From positions 62,001-126,000 of the forward strand of contig CAWGNG010000038.1 in the NCBI GenBank assembly GCA_963823895.1: 64,000 nucleotides of DNA, in the 5' to 3' direction. The translations under genes and the position numbers were made by a program. Source of the DNA: G963675935 sp963823895. Lineage in GTDB: Bacteria; Planctomycetota; Planctomycetia; Pirellulales; Thermoguttaceae. The number at the start of each line of letters is the position of its first letter. The first letter of the stretch is position 1. The notes beneath the pieces were generated by a model. The model saw only the letters and a program-made list of their open reading frames with translations, made no database searches and was not told the DNA's origin. Below are positions 46,411 through 53,596 of the stretch, piece by piece.

Positions 46411-46517
46411 TCGTTTAACCCGGAGCCAACGGCGACGGCCTGGCGGTCCACGGCTTGACAGGGCGGCAGTTACCTTGGTTCAACAATCGCCGTCGCCGTT
46501 GGCTCCGGGTGAAACGA
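46411..46517. repeat. Long inverted repeat upstream of the BMC regulator
   Basis: Arms of 28 bases with one mismatch: TCGTTTAACCCGGAGCCAAC... (46411-46438) and its complement (46490-46517). The 51-base centre has no recognisable feature. MITE-like. Confidence 0.7.
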
Positions 46518-46775
46518 AGCGTTACCCACCAGCCTACGGAAACCTAACCCGTCAAACCAGTTGCGGCTTATCTGCTTACAAACGCCCCAACGGAGGGGCT
46601 AATCTGGCTCCCTGCAGCAACCAACTAATGATAGGTCGCACGCCCGGTCGAGGATTATGATGCGGGAGCTTGCCGTTTTCCATAATTCCGCCATTATCTT
46701 GCACAATTCTGGAAGAATCTGCTTGCAAGTCGTCAGATTCTATGAAATACTCGACATAGAGCGATCATTTCCTTC
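46518..46775. other. Leader region of the BMC regulator and operon
   Basis: Unique sequence between the inverted repeat and the deoR-type start. AT-rich near 46680-46760, consistent with a promoter. Apart from the inverted repeat listed at 46715-46740 nothing distinct is visible. Confidence 0.4.
46715..46740. promoter_or_regulatory. Candidate operator upstream of the DeoR-type gene
   Basis: GAATCTG (46715-46721) and CAGATTC (46734-46740) are perfect 7-base inverted arms around a 12-base centre that contains TTGCAA. About 36 bases before the regulator start. It may be an autoregulatory DeoR site, by position only. Confidence 0.35.
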
Positions 46776-47579
46776 ATGCGGGCGGGTCTCATGCTGGCTG
46801 AACAACGTCGCAGCGCTCTGTTGGAGCTGGTCAGGGTTCGGCGATTCGCCTCGTTGCCGGAATTGGCCGAGCAGCTTGCGGTCTCAGAGTCGACGGTTCG
46901 GCGCGATTTGGATCAGTTGGAGGAGCAGGGGGTGGCCCGGCGCCTTCACGGCGGCGTGCTTTACACGGGCGTTTCGCCCAAATTGCCCCATTTCGACGCC
47001 CAGCAGCCCACGGATTGGGAGAAAAAGAGATTGATCGCCACGACAGCCGCCCGCCTGATCGACGACGGCGACACGATCCTACTCGATGGCGGCAGCACTA
47101 CCTACGAACTGGCGCGGCTGTTGGTCGGGCGGCCGCTGCACGTGGTGACGACGTCGTTGCCGGTAGCAAACCTGTTCGCTTCCGACGGCAACAGCGACCT
47201 GGTATTGATCGGCGGCAACATCTGCCCGCGAACCGGAGTGGCTCGGGGCCCCTACGCCGATCGAATGCTCGCGATGGTTCGGGTGCGGAAGACGATTTTC
47301 AGCGTGGCGGGCGTCTGCGACGAAGGCTTCTTCAACAACGATCTGCTGCTGGTCGAAACGGAGCGGGCGATGATACGAACCGCCGCCGAAGTGATCGTGG
47401 TCGCCGACAGCACGAAGTTCGGCCGGCAAAGCCTCACGCATCTCTGCCCCCTAAACGCCGTGCAACATTTGGTCGTCGATGACGGCATCACGCCCGAGTG
47501 GCGAGAAAAGGTTAAGGCGGCGGGCGTCGATTTGATCGTCGCCGACGTTGACTCGGAACAAAATCAAACGGTTCGTTGA
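46776..47579 (+). CDS. DeoR/GlpR-family transcriptional regulator of the BMC operon
   Basis: 267 residues; MLAEQRRSALLELVRVRRFA (46791) is an alternative start. The N-terminal helix-turn-helix reads SLPELAEQLAVSESTVRRDL followed by the DeoR signature GVARRLHGGVLY. The C-terminal sensor is ribose-5-phosphate-isomerase-like (IDDGDTILLDGGSTTYELAR, LIGGNICPRTGVARGP, VVADSTKFGRQSLTHL). Such proteins usually repress until a sugar phosphate binds. The stop is nine bases from the PduL start and the gene is in line with the BMC genes, as in other PVM-type loci. The inducer is probably a phosphorylated deoxyhexose (inference). Confidence 0.9.
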   Translation: MRAGLMLAEQRRSALLELVRVRRFASLPELAEQLAVSESTVRRDLDQLEEQGVARRLHGGVLYTGVSPKLPHFDAQQPTDWEKKRLIATTAARLIDDGDTILLDGGSTTYELARLLVGRPLHVVTTSLPVANLFASDGNSDLVLIGGNICPRTGVARGPYADRMLAMVRVRKTIFSVAGVCDEGFFNNDLLLVETERAMIRTAAEVIVVADSTKFGRQSLTHLCPLNAVQHLVVDDGITPEWREKVKAAGVDLIVADVDSEQNQTVR

Positions 47580-47587
47580 TTGGCACA

Positions 47588-48268
47588 ATGAGCGCTACCC
47601 TGACCTTAGATCGACGCCCCATCGACCGGCATCTTGTCGAGCAGATCGTTCGCGAGATCGTGCTCGCGCAGATCGGCGGTCCGCCGGGCAAGGCGAACCT
47701 CGTGGTGAGCGTTTCGGCGCGGCACGTCCACTTGACCGATCACGACGTCGAGACGCTCTTCGGCGCCGGTCACAAGCTGACCGTGGCCAAGGATCTGTAC
47801 CAGGAGGGCTTTTTCGCGGCCGAGGAGACGCTGATGGTCGTCGGCCCGCGGCGGCGGATGTTGCCCACCGTGCGGATTCTCGGTCCCACGCGGCCCGAGA
47901 GCCAGGTGGAGCTGGCGTTCACCGACGGCATTTCGCTGGGCATCGACTTGCCGGTCCGAGCAAGCGGAGTGATTGACGGCACTCCCGGCTGCGTGCTGGT
48001 CGGTCCGAAGGGGGTCGTCGAGTTGAAGAAGGGCGTCATTCGCGCCGAGCGGCACGTCCACATGGGCCCCGCCGACGCCGAGTTTTACGGCGTCAAGGAC
48101 AAGGATCATGTATGTCTCCGCGTGACGTCGAGTTGCGACACAACGTTCAACAATCTGTTGGTGCGGGTGGGCAAGAAGATCAAGCTCGAAGTCCATCTCG
48201 ACACCGACGAAGGCAACGCCTGCGACATCGATCACGCGACGAGTGTGGAGTTAGTGAAGGAAAAGTAA
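47588..48268 (+). CDS. pduL: PduL-type phosphotransacylase of the microcompartment
   Basis: About 226 residues from MSATLTLDRR; a TTG four codons earlier is possible. Two PduL domains with the metal-binding HxH motifs: VSVSARHVHLT (H46, H48) and RAERHVHMGPA. Residues about 13-28 (DRHLVEQIVREIVLAQI) form an amphipathic helix joined by a Gly/Pro linker, an encapsulation peptide. It converts acyl-CoA (here presumably lactyl-CoA) and phosphate to acyl-phosphate, recycling CoA inside the shell. First structural gene of the operon. Confidence 0.92.
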   Translation: MSATLTLDRRPIDRHLVEQIVREIVLAQIGGPPGKANLVVSVSARHVHLTDHDVETLFGAGHKLTVAKDLYQEGFFAAEETLMVVGPRRRMLPTVRILGPTRPESQVELAFTDGISLGIDLPVRASGVIDGTPGCVLVGPKGVVELKKGVIRAERHVHMGPADAEFYGVKDKDHVCLRVTSSCDTTFNNLLVRVGKKIKLEVHLDTDEGNACDIDHATSVELVKEK

Positions 48269-48269
48269 T

Positions 48270-48338
48270 CCCCTCTCCCTTTGGGAGAGGGCTAGGGTGA
48301 GGGCCCTCACCCCTGCCCCTCTCCCAAAGGGCGAGGGG
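48270..48338. repeat. Palindrome between pduL and the first BMC-H gene
   Basis: CCCCTCTCCCTTTGGGAGAGG and CCCCTCTCCCAAAGGGCGAGGGG can fold as a hairpin with several pairings. It starts one base after the pduL stop. It lacks a T-tract, so read-through is likely. Confidence 0.65.
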
Positions 48339-48402
48339 ACGGACACGTTAACCCAATGTCATTTAACCCCCGGGAGTTTCTCGTTTTTGGAGAACACGTA
48401 TC

Positions 48403-48705
48403 ATGGCAAAGAAAATGGAAGCGTTGGGAATGATTGAGACCAAGGGCTTCGTGGTCCTGGTCGAGGCCACCGACGCGATGCTGAAAGCGGCCAACGTCCA
48501 GTTCTTGGGCTGGGACAAGGTCGGCAGCGGACTGGTCAGCGTTTTTGTCACCGGCGACGTGGCCGCGGTGAAGGCCGCCACCGACGCGGGCGCCGCCTCG
48601 GGCGGACGCATCGGCGAGGTCGTGAGCGTGCAGGTCATTCCCAGGCCGCACGAAGACCTCGACATCGTGTTGCCCATGCCGGCCAAAAAGTCGGCCGCCG
48701 ATTAA
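48403..48705 (+). CDS. BMC-H shell protein (hexameric, PduA/EutM-like), copy 1
   Basis: 100 residues, a single BMC domain: KMEALGMIETKGFVVLVEAT, then GLVSVFVTGDVAAVKAATDA and VVSVQVIPRPHEDLDIVLP. The IPRPH(E/A)x(L/V) end of the fold is typical of hexamer facets. The pore-loop region is K-V-G-S-G-L. TTGGAGAACACGTATC precedes the ATG. It forms the main flat facets of the shell with copy 2. Confidence 0.95.
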   Translation: MAKKMEALGMIETKGFVVLVEATDAMLKAANVQFLGWDKVGSGLVSVFVTGDVAAVKAATDAGAASGGRIGEVVSVQVIPRPHEDLDIVLPMPAKKSAAD

Positions 48706-48709
48706 ACAC

Positions 48710-48768
48710 GTACTCCGCACACTCCGTGTGCGGGCCCGAGACTTCCGCACACGGAGTGTGCGGAGTAC
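48710..48768. repeat. Palindrome between the two BMC-H genes
   Basis: GTACTCCGCACACTCCGTGTGCGG and CCGCACACGGAGTGTGCGGAGTAC: 24-base perfect arms, with a short internal palindrome in each. It begins five bases after the first shell gene. Confidence 0.8.
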
Positions 48769-48858
48769 AACCTTCCGCATTCCTTCGTTGTGGGCCACAA
48801 GCCCACGAAGAACCGAAAACACAAACCAACGACCCAGAACACAAGGGAAAACACTGCT

Positions 48859-49128
48859 ATGCAAGACGCCATTGGATTGATCGAAACGAAGGGCCTCGTC
48901 TCGCTGGTCGAAGCGACCGACGCGATGGCCAAGGCCGCCAACGTGCAAGTCGTCAAGCGAATTCAGATCGGCGGCGGACTGGTGACCACCATCGTCCGCG
49001 GCGACGTTGGCAGCGTGCGCGCGGCCGTCGAGGCCGGCGCGAATGCCGCCTCGCAGGTCGGCGAGCTCGTGGCCAGCCACATCATTCCTCGTCCCGCCGA
49101 CGGCGTGATCGAGGCGTATTTGAAGTAG
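48859..49128 (+). CDS. BMC-H shell protein (hexameric), copy 2
   Basis: 89 residues from MQDAIGLIETKGLVSLVEAT, a minimal BMC domain with the pore segment QIGGGLVTTIVRGDVG and the closing HIIPRPADGVIEAYLK. It lacks the extended C-terminal tail of copy 1 (ending at AYLK). Two hexamer types would let pores differ in the same shell. Its stop codon TAG is the first unit boundary of a G-rich heptamer array. Confidence 0.95.
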   Translation: MQDAIGLIETKGLVSLVEATDAMAKAANVQVVKRIQIGGGLVTTIVRGDVGSVRAAVEAGANAASQVGELVASHIIPRPADGVIEAYLK

Positions 49129-49272
49129 GGACTAGGGGCTAGGGACTAGGGGTCAGGGATTTGGAGATTTGTTGATTTGGAGATTTGGAGATTGACGAGC
49201 TGCTCGCAATTCTTTCCACTCTCCACTCTTCACTCTCCACTCCCCACTGCCCACTGCCCACTGCCCACTACC
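49128..49272 (+). repeat. Composite tandem-repeat spacer before ackA (G-rich heptamers, octamers, C-rich heptamers)
   Basis: Three arrays fill the whole gap: (GGGACTA/GGGGCTA) period 7 at 49128-49158, GATTTGGA-type period 8 at about 49158-49193, and CCACTCT/CCACTGC-type period 6-7 at 49216-49272. The first block matches a four-tract G-quadruplex pattern. The C-rich block ends two bases before the ackA ATG, with no Shine-Dalgarno sequence. Confidence 0.75.
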
Positions 49273-50456
49273 ATGAAGATTTTAGTCGCCAACCTCGGCT
49301 CGACGAGTTTCAAGTACCGGCTATTCGACATGGCCGGCAACGTGCAACTTGCGCGGAGGGATCGAACGGATCGGTTCGCCGGAGAGCAGTTGCGTCGTCG
49401 AAGTCGGCGGCCGGCGGCACGAGAACGTGCTGCGCGTGCCGGACCACGCCGAGGCGGTTCGGCAATGCCTAGCCCAACTGACCGACGCCGAAAACGGTTG
49501 TCTGAAAGACGCGGCGGAGGTGTCGGCCATTGCGTTCAAGGCGGTGCATGGCGGACGCATAAGTGGCGTGCAGCGGGTGACGCCCGAGGTGATCGCGGCG
49601 ATGGAAGAAGTGAACGCCGTGGCCCCCGCCCACAATCCGCCCTATATTAAGGCGATGCGGCTCTTGGGCGAGAAGCTGCCCCACATCCCGCTGGTGGCGG
49701 CGTTCGAGACCGATTTCCACCGCACCATTCCCGACGGCAACCGCTACTTCGCCATTCCCTACGATTGGGCGGAGAAGGCGCTGGTGCGGCGATTTGGATT
49801 CCACGGCGCCAGCCACCGCTACATCGCCCAACGAACGGCCGAGCTGCTCGGGCCGGACTTGCGGATCATTTCCTGCCATCTCGGCGGATCGAGCCTCGTT
49901 GTGTGCGATTCGCGACGGAAAGAGCGTGGCCACCAGCATGGGCTTTAGCGCCCAGAGCGGGCTGCCGCAGAACAACCGCGTCGGAGATTTCGATCCCTTC
50001 GCCCTGCCCGTCATTATGAAGCACACGGGCAAGTCGCTGACAGAAGTGCTCGCGATTTTGGCCAATCAGGGCGGGTTGCTGGCGCTCAGCGGCGTCAGCG
50101 GCGATCTGCGCGACATCGACGAAGCCGCCGCGGCTGGCAACGCCCGGGCGAAATTGGCGCTGGACGTTTATTCGTCCAACGTGCGGCATTATCTCGGCGC
50201 GTATCTCGTCGAGCTTGGCGGCGCCGACGTGATCGTCTTCACGGGCGGCATCGGCGAGAACCAGCCGGCCTTCCGCGAGACCGTCTGTCGCAATCTCGAA
50301 GAACTGGGAATCGTGCTTGACCCGCAGGCCAACCGCGCGGCCAAGGGCGAAGCCAAGGTGAGCGCCGCTGAGAGCCGCGTGCAGATTTGGACCATTCCGA
50401 CCAACGAGGAATTGATCGTCGCGCGGCAGGCCGCGGAACTGTTGTCGAAAGGCTAA
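49273..50456 (+). CDS. ackA: Acetate kinase-type enzyme of the microcompartment operon, two frameshifts
   Basis: Start ATG at 49273 (MKILVANLGSTSFKYRLFDM, the N-x-G-S-x-S-x-K opening). The frame breaks at about 49355 and at about 49896, the second by an apparent extra C in gagcctcg. Read through, it is a full acetate/propionate kinase of about 394 codons: AFKAVHGGRI, PAHNPPYIKAMRLLGEK, RRFGFHGASHRYIAQR, LGGSSSLCAIRDGKSVATSM, VFTGGIGENQP. It would use the acyl-phosphate from PduL to make ATP and lactate. No encapsulation helix is seen. The gene is otherwise well conserved, so sequence error is likely. Confidence 0.9.
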
Positions 50457-50460
50457 CGCC

Positions 50461-50787
50461 ATGTTGATCGCCAAAGTAACCGGATCGCTGGTGTCCACCG
50501 AAAAGGTCGGTTCGATGGTCGGCTTCAAGCTGCTGCTGGTCGAGCCGTATCGCGTCGATCCCAAGACCCGCGGCAGCCTGGTGACCACCGGCCGTTCGAT
50601 GGTTGCCGTCGATACCGTCGGCGCCGGCGAGGGGGAATTCGTCTTGATCACCCAGGGATCGAGTGCCCGGCTCACGCCCGAGACCAAATCGCTGCCGGTC
50701 GATACGGTCGTGATCGGCATCATCGACACCGTCCACGTCGCGCACGATTGCGTGTATCACAAGGAGAAAGAAGGGACTAGGGGCTAG
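50461..50787 (+). CDS. BMC-P shell protein (EutN/CcmL pentamer), copy 1
   Basis: 108 residues. MLIAKVTGSLVSTEKVGSMV ... LLVEPYRVD, VAVDTVGAGEGEFVLITQGS and DTVVIGIIDTVHV are the EutN/CcmL fold. Pentamers cap the shell vertices. It begins 4 bases after ackA. The last residues (G-T-R-G) and its stop are read from the beginning of the G-rich heptamer array, so the original C-terminus has been replaced or extended by the repeat. Confidence 0.95.
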   Translation: MLIAKVTGSLVSTEKVGSMVGFKLLLVEPYRVDPKTRGSLVTTGRSMVAVDTVGAGEGEFVLITQGSSARLTPETKSLPVDTVVIGIIDTVHVAHDCVYHKEKEGTRG

Positions 50788-50907
50788 GGGCTAGGGATTT
50801 GGGGATTCGTTGATTTGGAGATTTGCGGATTGGCGAGGCGCTTGCGGCTTCGCACTACCCACTATCCACTCACCACTAGCCACTGACCACTGACCACTGA
50901 CCACTAC
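50773..50907 (+). repeat. Composite tandem-repeat spacer before the aldehyde dehydrogenase gene
   Basis: Same three-part plan as the spacer before ackA: GGGACTA/GGGGCTA heptamers at 50773-50804 (G-quadruplex pattern), GATTTGGA-type octamer remnants at about 50809-50830, and C-rich heptamers (CCACTGA and variants) at 50853-50907. It overlaps the 3' end of the BMC-P gene and ends two bases before the next ATG. Confidence 0.75.
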
Positions 50908-50908
50908 C

Positions 50909-52351
50909 ATGCAAGTTGACGAAAAACTCATCCGCAGCGTCGTCGAGCAAGTCCTGACTCGGCTGGGGAATAACGGAAACGGTCACGTCGGCCCGACCGG
51001 CGGCGGTTATCAGGGCCGGCTGGGGCTCTTCACCGACGTGAACGAAGCGGTGGCCGCGGCCCGCGAGGCGTTCGAGCAGCTCTCCCGCCGCACGATCGAA
51101 GACCGCACGCGGATAATCGGCCATATCCGCAGAATTGCCATCGAGCAATGCGTCGAGCTGGGCACGATGGAGATGCAGGAGACGAAGATCGGCCGGTTGC
51201 CGCACAAGATCGAGAAGCTGAAAACGCTGGGCGAGCGGTCGCCGGGCGTCGAGTTTATGCGCAGCGAGGTGTTCAGCGGCGATCATGGCCTGGCGGTGAT
51301 CGAGCACGCCCCGTTCGGCGTCATCTGCGCGATCACGCCGGTGACGCATTCGCTGCCGACCGTCACCGGCAACGCCGTGAGCATGATTGCGGCGGGCAAC
51401 ACGGTCGTCTTCAACCCGCATCCGAGCGGCCGCCGCGTGGCAGCCGAGGGCGTGCGACGCTACAACGAAGCGATCTACCGGGATTTGGGCATCGACAACC
51501 TGCTGTGCGTCATCACCGAGCCGACCATCGAGAGCGCCAACACCCTGTTCAAGCATCCGGATGTCAATCTGATTTGCGTCACCGGCGGTCCGGCTGTGGG
51601 CAAGGCGGCGATGCAGCAGCAGAAGCGGGCGATCGTCGCCGGCCCGGGCAATCCGCCCGTCGTCGTCGATGAAACCGCCGATCTCGACCGCGCCGCACGC
51701 TGTATTATCCAGGGGGGGGCCTACGACAACAATCTCCTCTGCATTGCCGAGAAGCAGGTGTTCGCCGTCGAGCAGATTTTCGATCGCCTCATGGCCGCAA
51801 TGGAGCGGGCCGGGGCCGTGCGGCTGAATGCCGCCGAGATCAACGCCTTGACGAAGGCGGCAATCGCGTCGGTCGGCGAGGGGGCGGCGAAGCACGACGT
51901 GGCGAACAAGGACTTCATCGGCAAGGACGCGGCCGTCTTGGCCCGCGCCGCCGGCAAGAACATTCCCGCCGACATGGAGATGATCTTCGGCGAGACCGAC
52001 GAGGCGAATCCCTTCGTGCCGGTCGAACAGATGATGCCGTTCGTGCCGTTCGTGCGTTGTCGCAATATCGACGACGCCATCGAGATGGCCCGGCGGAGCG
52101 AGCACGGCTTCCGCCATACCGCTCTGATCCACTCGAACAACGTTCGCAACATGACCAAGATGGGCAAGGCCGTCGATACGACGCTGTTTATCAAGAACGG
52201 GCCGAGCATGGCCGGCTTGGGGCTCGGCGGCGAAGGCTATTGTTCGTTTTCAATCGCCGGCCCGACCGGCGAAGGCGTGACCACGCCCTTGACGTTCACC
52301 CGCGAGCGCCGCTGCTCGATGATCGACGATTTGAGGATTTTGGGAAAATGA
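50909..52351 (+). CDS. CoA-acylating aldehyde dehydrogenase (PduP-like), BMC cargo
   Basis: 480 residues. An N-terminal encapsulation helix (VDEKLIRSVVEQVLTRLG, about 3-20) is followed by a Gly/Asn linker, then the ALDH domain: FGVICAITPVTHSLPTVTGN, INPH-like VVFNPHPSGR, CVTGGPAVGKAAM and the catalytic cysteine C278 in AYDNNLLCIAEKQV. It belongs to the PduP/EutE class that makes acyl-CoA and NADH. In this locus type the substrate is lactaldehyde from fucose or rhamnose. The ATG at 50909 has no Shine-Dalgarno sequence, only the repeat. Confidence 0.94.
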   Translation: MQVDEKLIRSVVEQVLTRLGNNGNGHVGPTGGGYQGRLGLFTDVNEAVAAAREAFEQLSRRTIEDRTRIIGHIRRIAIEQCVELGTMEMQETKIGRLPHKIEKLKTLGERSPGVEFMRSEVFSGDHGLAVIEHAPFGVICAITPVTHSLPTVTGNAVSMIAAGNTVVFNPHPSGRRVAAEGVRRYNEAIYRDLGIDNLLCVITEPTIESANTLFKHPDVNLICVTGGPAVGKAAMQQQKRAIVAGPGNPPVVVDETADLDRAARCIIQGGAYDNNLLCIAEKQVFAVEQIFDRLMAAMERAGAVRLNAAEINALTKAAIASVGEGAAKHDVANKDFIGKDAAVLARAAGKNIPADMEMIFGETDEANPFVPVEQMMPFVPFVRCRNIDDAIEMARRSEHGFRHTALIHSNNVRNMTKMGKAVDTTLFIKNGPSMAGLGLGGEGYCSFSIAGPTGEGVTTPLTFTRERRCSMIDDLRILGK

Positions 52352-52360
52352 GATTTGTTG

Positions 52361-52414
52361 GGATGGCAGTTGCACTGCCATCCCGCGCCGGGTGCGGCAG
52401 TGCAACTGCCGCAC
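52361..52414. repeat. Palindrome after the aldehyde dehydrogenase gene
   Basis: GGATGGCAGTTGCACTGCCATCC is itself a hairpin and is followed by GTGCGGCAGTGCAACTGCCGCAC, a related hairpin in the other orientation. Ten bases past the stop codon. Confidence 0.7.
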
Positions 52415-52471
52415 CAACGGCGATAATGTAAAGCCGCAACCATTGGTCGTGGCTTTACACGAGGATTGAAA

Positions 52472-52732
52472 ATGTTTCTCGGCCGAGTGATGGGCACTGC
52501 CACCGCCACGGTGAAACATCCTTCGATGGAAGGGTGGAAGTTGCTGTTGGTGATGGCATTGCAGGCCGATGGCCAAACGATCGAAGGCGATCCGATCCTG
52601 GTGATCGATTCGGTTGGGGCCGGACGAGGAGAGACGGTGGTGATCACGAGCGACGGCATCGGCGCCCGCGAGTTGATCGGCGACAACACGTCGCCGGTCC
52701 GCTGGTCGGTTTTGGGGATTCGCGACGAATGA
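52472..52732 (+). CDS. BMC-P shell protein (EutN/CcmL pentamer), copy 2
   Basis: 86 residues from the ATG at 52472, preceded by GAGGA; a TTG two codons earlier is possible. MFLGRVMGTATATVKHPSME ... LLLVMALQADGQ, VIDSVGAGRGETVVITSDGI and RWSVLGIRDE are EutN features. The closest in length to canonical CcmL. Its stop overlaps the start of the next gene by four bases (ATGA), coupling it to the RpiB-like protein. Confidence 0.95.
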   Translation: MFLGRVMGTATATVKHPSMEGWKLLLVMALQADGQTIEGDPILVIDSVGAGRGETVVITSDGIGARELIGDNTSPVRWSVLGIRDE

Positions 52733-53493
52733 TTCCATCAACGGTTGACATCGAACTTGTCGTCCGCGAGGTTCTCGCGCAGCTTCAGGCTGCGCCGGAA
52801 GCTCTCGTTGCGGAACCGCAAGCGGCTGGCGGGCTGGGCACTTCAGTGCCCAGTGAAGTCGGCAGTCGGCAGTCGGCAGTCGGCAGTGAGCCGGTGGTCG
52901 CAGATCAGCCTTTTACGCTCGCTGTCTTCGCTCGCGTGGTGACGATGAACGACGTCGCCGGCCGGCTGGACTCCGTTCGCCGGGTGGTGGTTTCGCACGA
53001 AGCGATCGTCACCCCGGCGGTCCGCGACGAACTGCTGCGGCGCGGAATCGCGCTGGAGTCGGCGAAGACGCCCGACGGCGCTCTGCGCGTGGTTCGACTT
53101 TGCTTGATGATCTCGGGCGTTGATTTCGACCCGGCAACGTTGTTGGCGGCGTTGGCGCGCGAGGGGTTCCAGGCGACGCAGGGAAATTCCGATTGCTTGA
53201 TTGCCGCCGGCGATCAATTGGCGGCCGAGATTCGCCAGGGGGACGCCCTGGGCGTGTTGTTGACTCGACACGCGGCGGCGGGACTGTGCTTGGCGAATCG
53301 ACTGCCGGGCGTTCGTGCCATCGGCGGCATCGAGGCGCCGGCGGTTGCCGCTGCCAGCGCCGCGGTCGGGGCCAACCTGTTGGTCGTCGATCCGCGGGCG
53401 GGCACTTTCTTTCAGTTGAAACAAGCGATCACGGAATTTGCCCGCGGCGGCGTTCGCCCTTGCCCCGAGGTCTTCCGCAAGCGATTGGCATAG
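52729..53493 (+). CDS. RpiB/LacAB-like protein with encapsulation peptide, BMC cargo of unknown role
   Basis: 254 residues from MIPSTVDIELVVREVLAQLQ. Residues 5-20 form an amphipathic encapsulation-type helix. A low-complexity linker follows, partly encoded by four copies of the heptamer GTCGGCA. The segment VVVSHEAIVTPAVRDELLRRG resembles the TPxARDxLRxRGI motif that often follows targeting peptides in BMC proteins. The C-terminal domain matches the RpiB/LacA-LacB fold: LIAAGDQLAAEIRQGDALGV and LTRHAAAGLCLANRLPGVRA, but the catalytic Cys of RpiB is not evident. It might bind or isomerise a sugar phosphate, or be a structural cargo. The function is not known. Confidence 0.75.
   Translation: MIPSTVDIELVVREVLAQLQAAPEALVAEPQAAGGLGTSVPSEVGSRQSAVGSEPVVADQPFTLAVFARVVTMNDVAGRLDSVRRVVVSHEAIVTPAVRDELLRRGIALESAKTPDGALRVVRLCLMISGVDFDPATLLAALAREGFQATQGNSDCLIAAGDQLAAEIRQGDALGVLLTRHAAAGLCLANRLPGVRAIGGIEAPAVAAASAAVGANLLVVDPRAGTFFQLKQAITEFARGGVRPCPEVFRKRLA
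52858..52887. repeat. Heptamer tandem repeat (GTCGGCA)4 inside the RpiB-like gene
   Basis: Four exact copies plus two bases. Seven is not a multiple of three, so any copy-number change shifts the frame. It lies between the targeting helix and the main domain. Confidence 0.85.
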
Positions 53494-53559
53494 TTTAGCG
53501 GCCGACGGCACGTCGGCCCTGATGGAGAACGCAAGCCGCCGTACCGGCGGCTGCTAAAC
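53494..53559. repeat. Palindrome after the RpiB-like gene
   Basis: TTTAGCGGCCGACGGCACGTCGGCC and CGCCGTACCGGCGGCTGCTAAAC form related, imperfectly complementary hairpins. Starts at the stop codon. Confidence 0.6.
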
Positions 53560-53596
53560 GGTCAGAGTTGCACACGAAAAACGGAAGAGCGAAACG

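Noticed and set aside
48270..48338. Rho-independent terminator after pduL
   Set aside because: A strong stem but no T-tract, and the operon clearly continues; listed as a repeat.
49128..49272. CRISPR-like or telomere-like array
   Set aside because: Units are 7-8 bases with no spacers, so not CRISPR. The CTAGGGA units resemble telomere repeats only superficially and lie within an operon.
49340..49910. Programmed ribosomal frameshifting in ackA
   Set aside because: No slippery heptamer or downstream stem at the breaks, and similar breaks occur in six unrelated genes, so sequence error is more likely.
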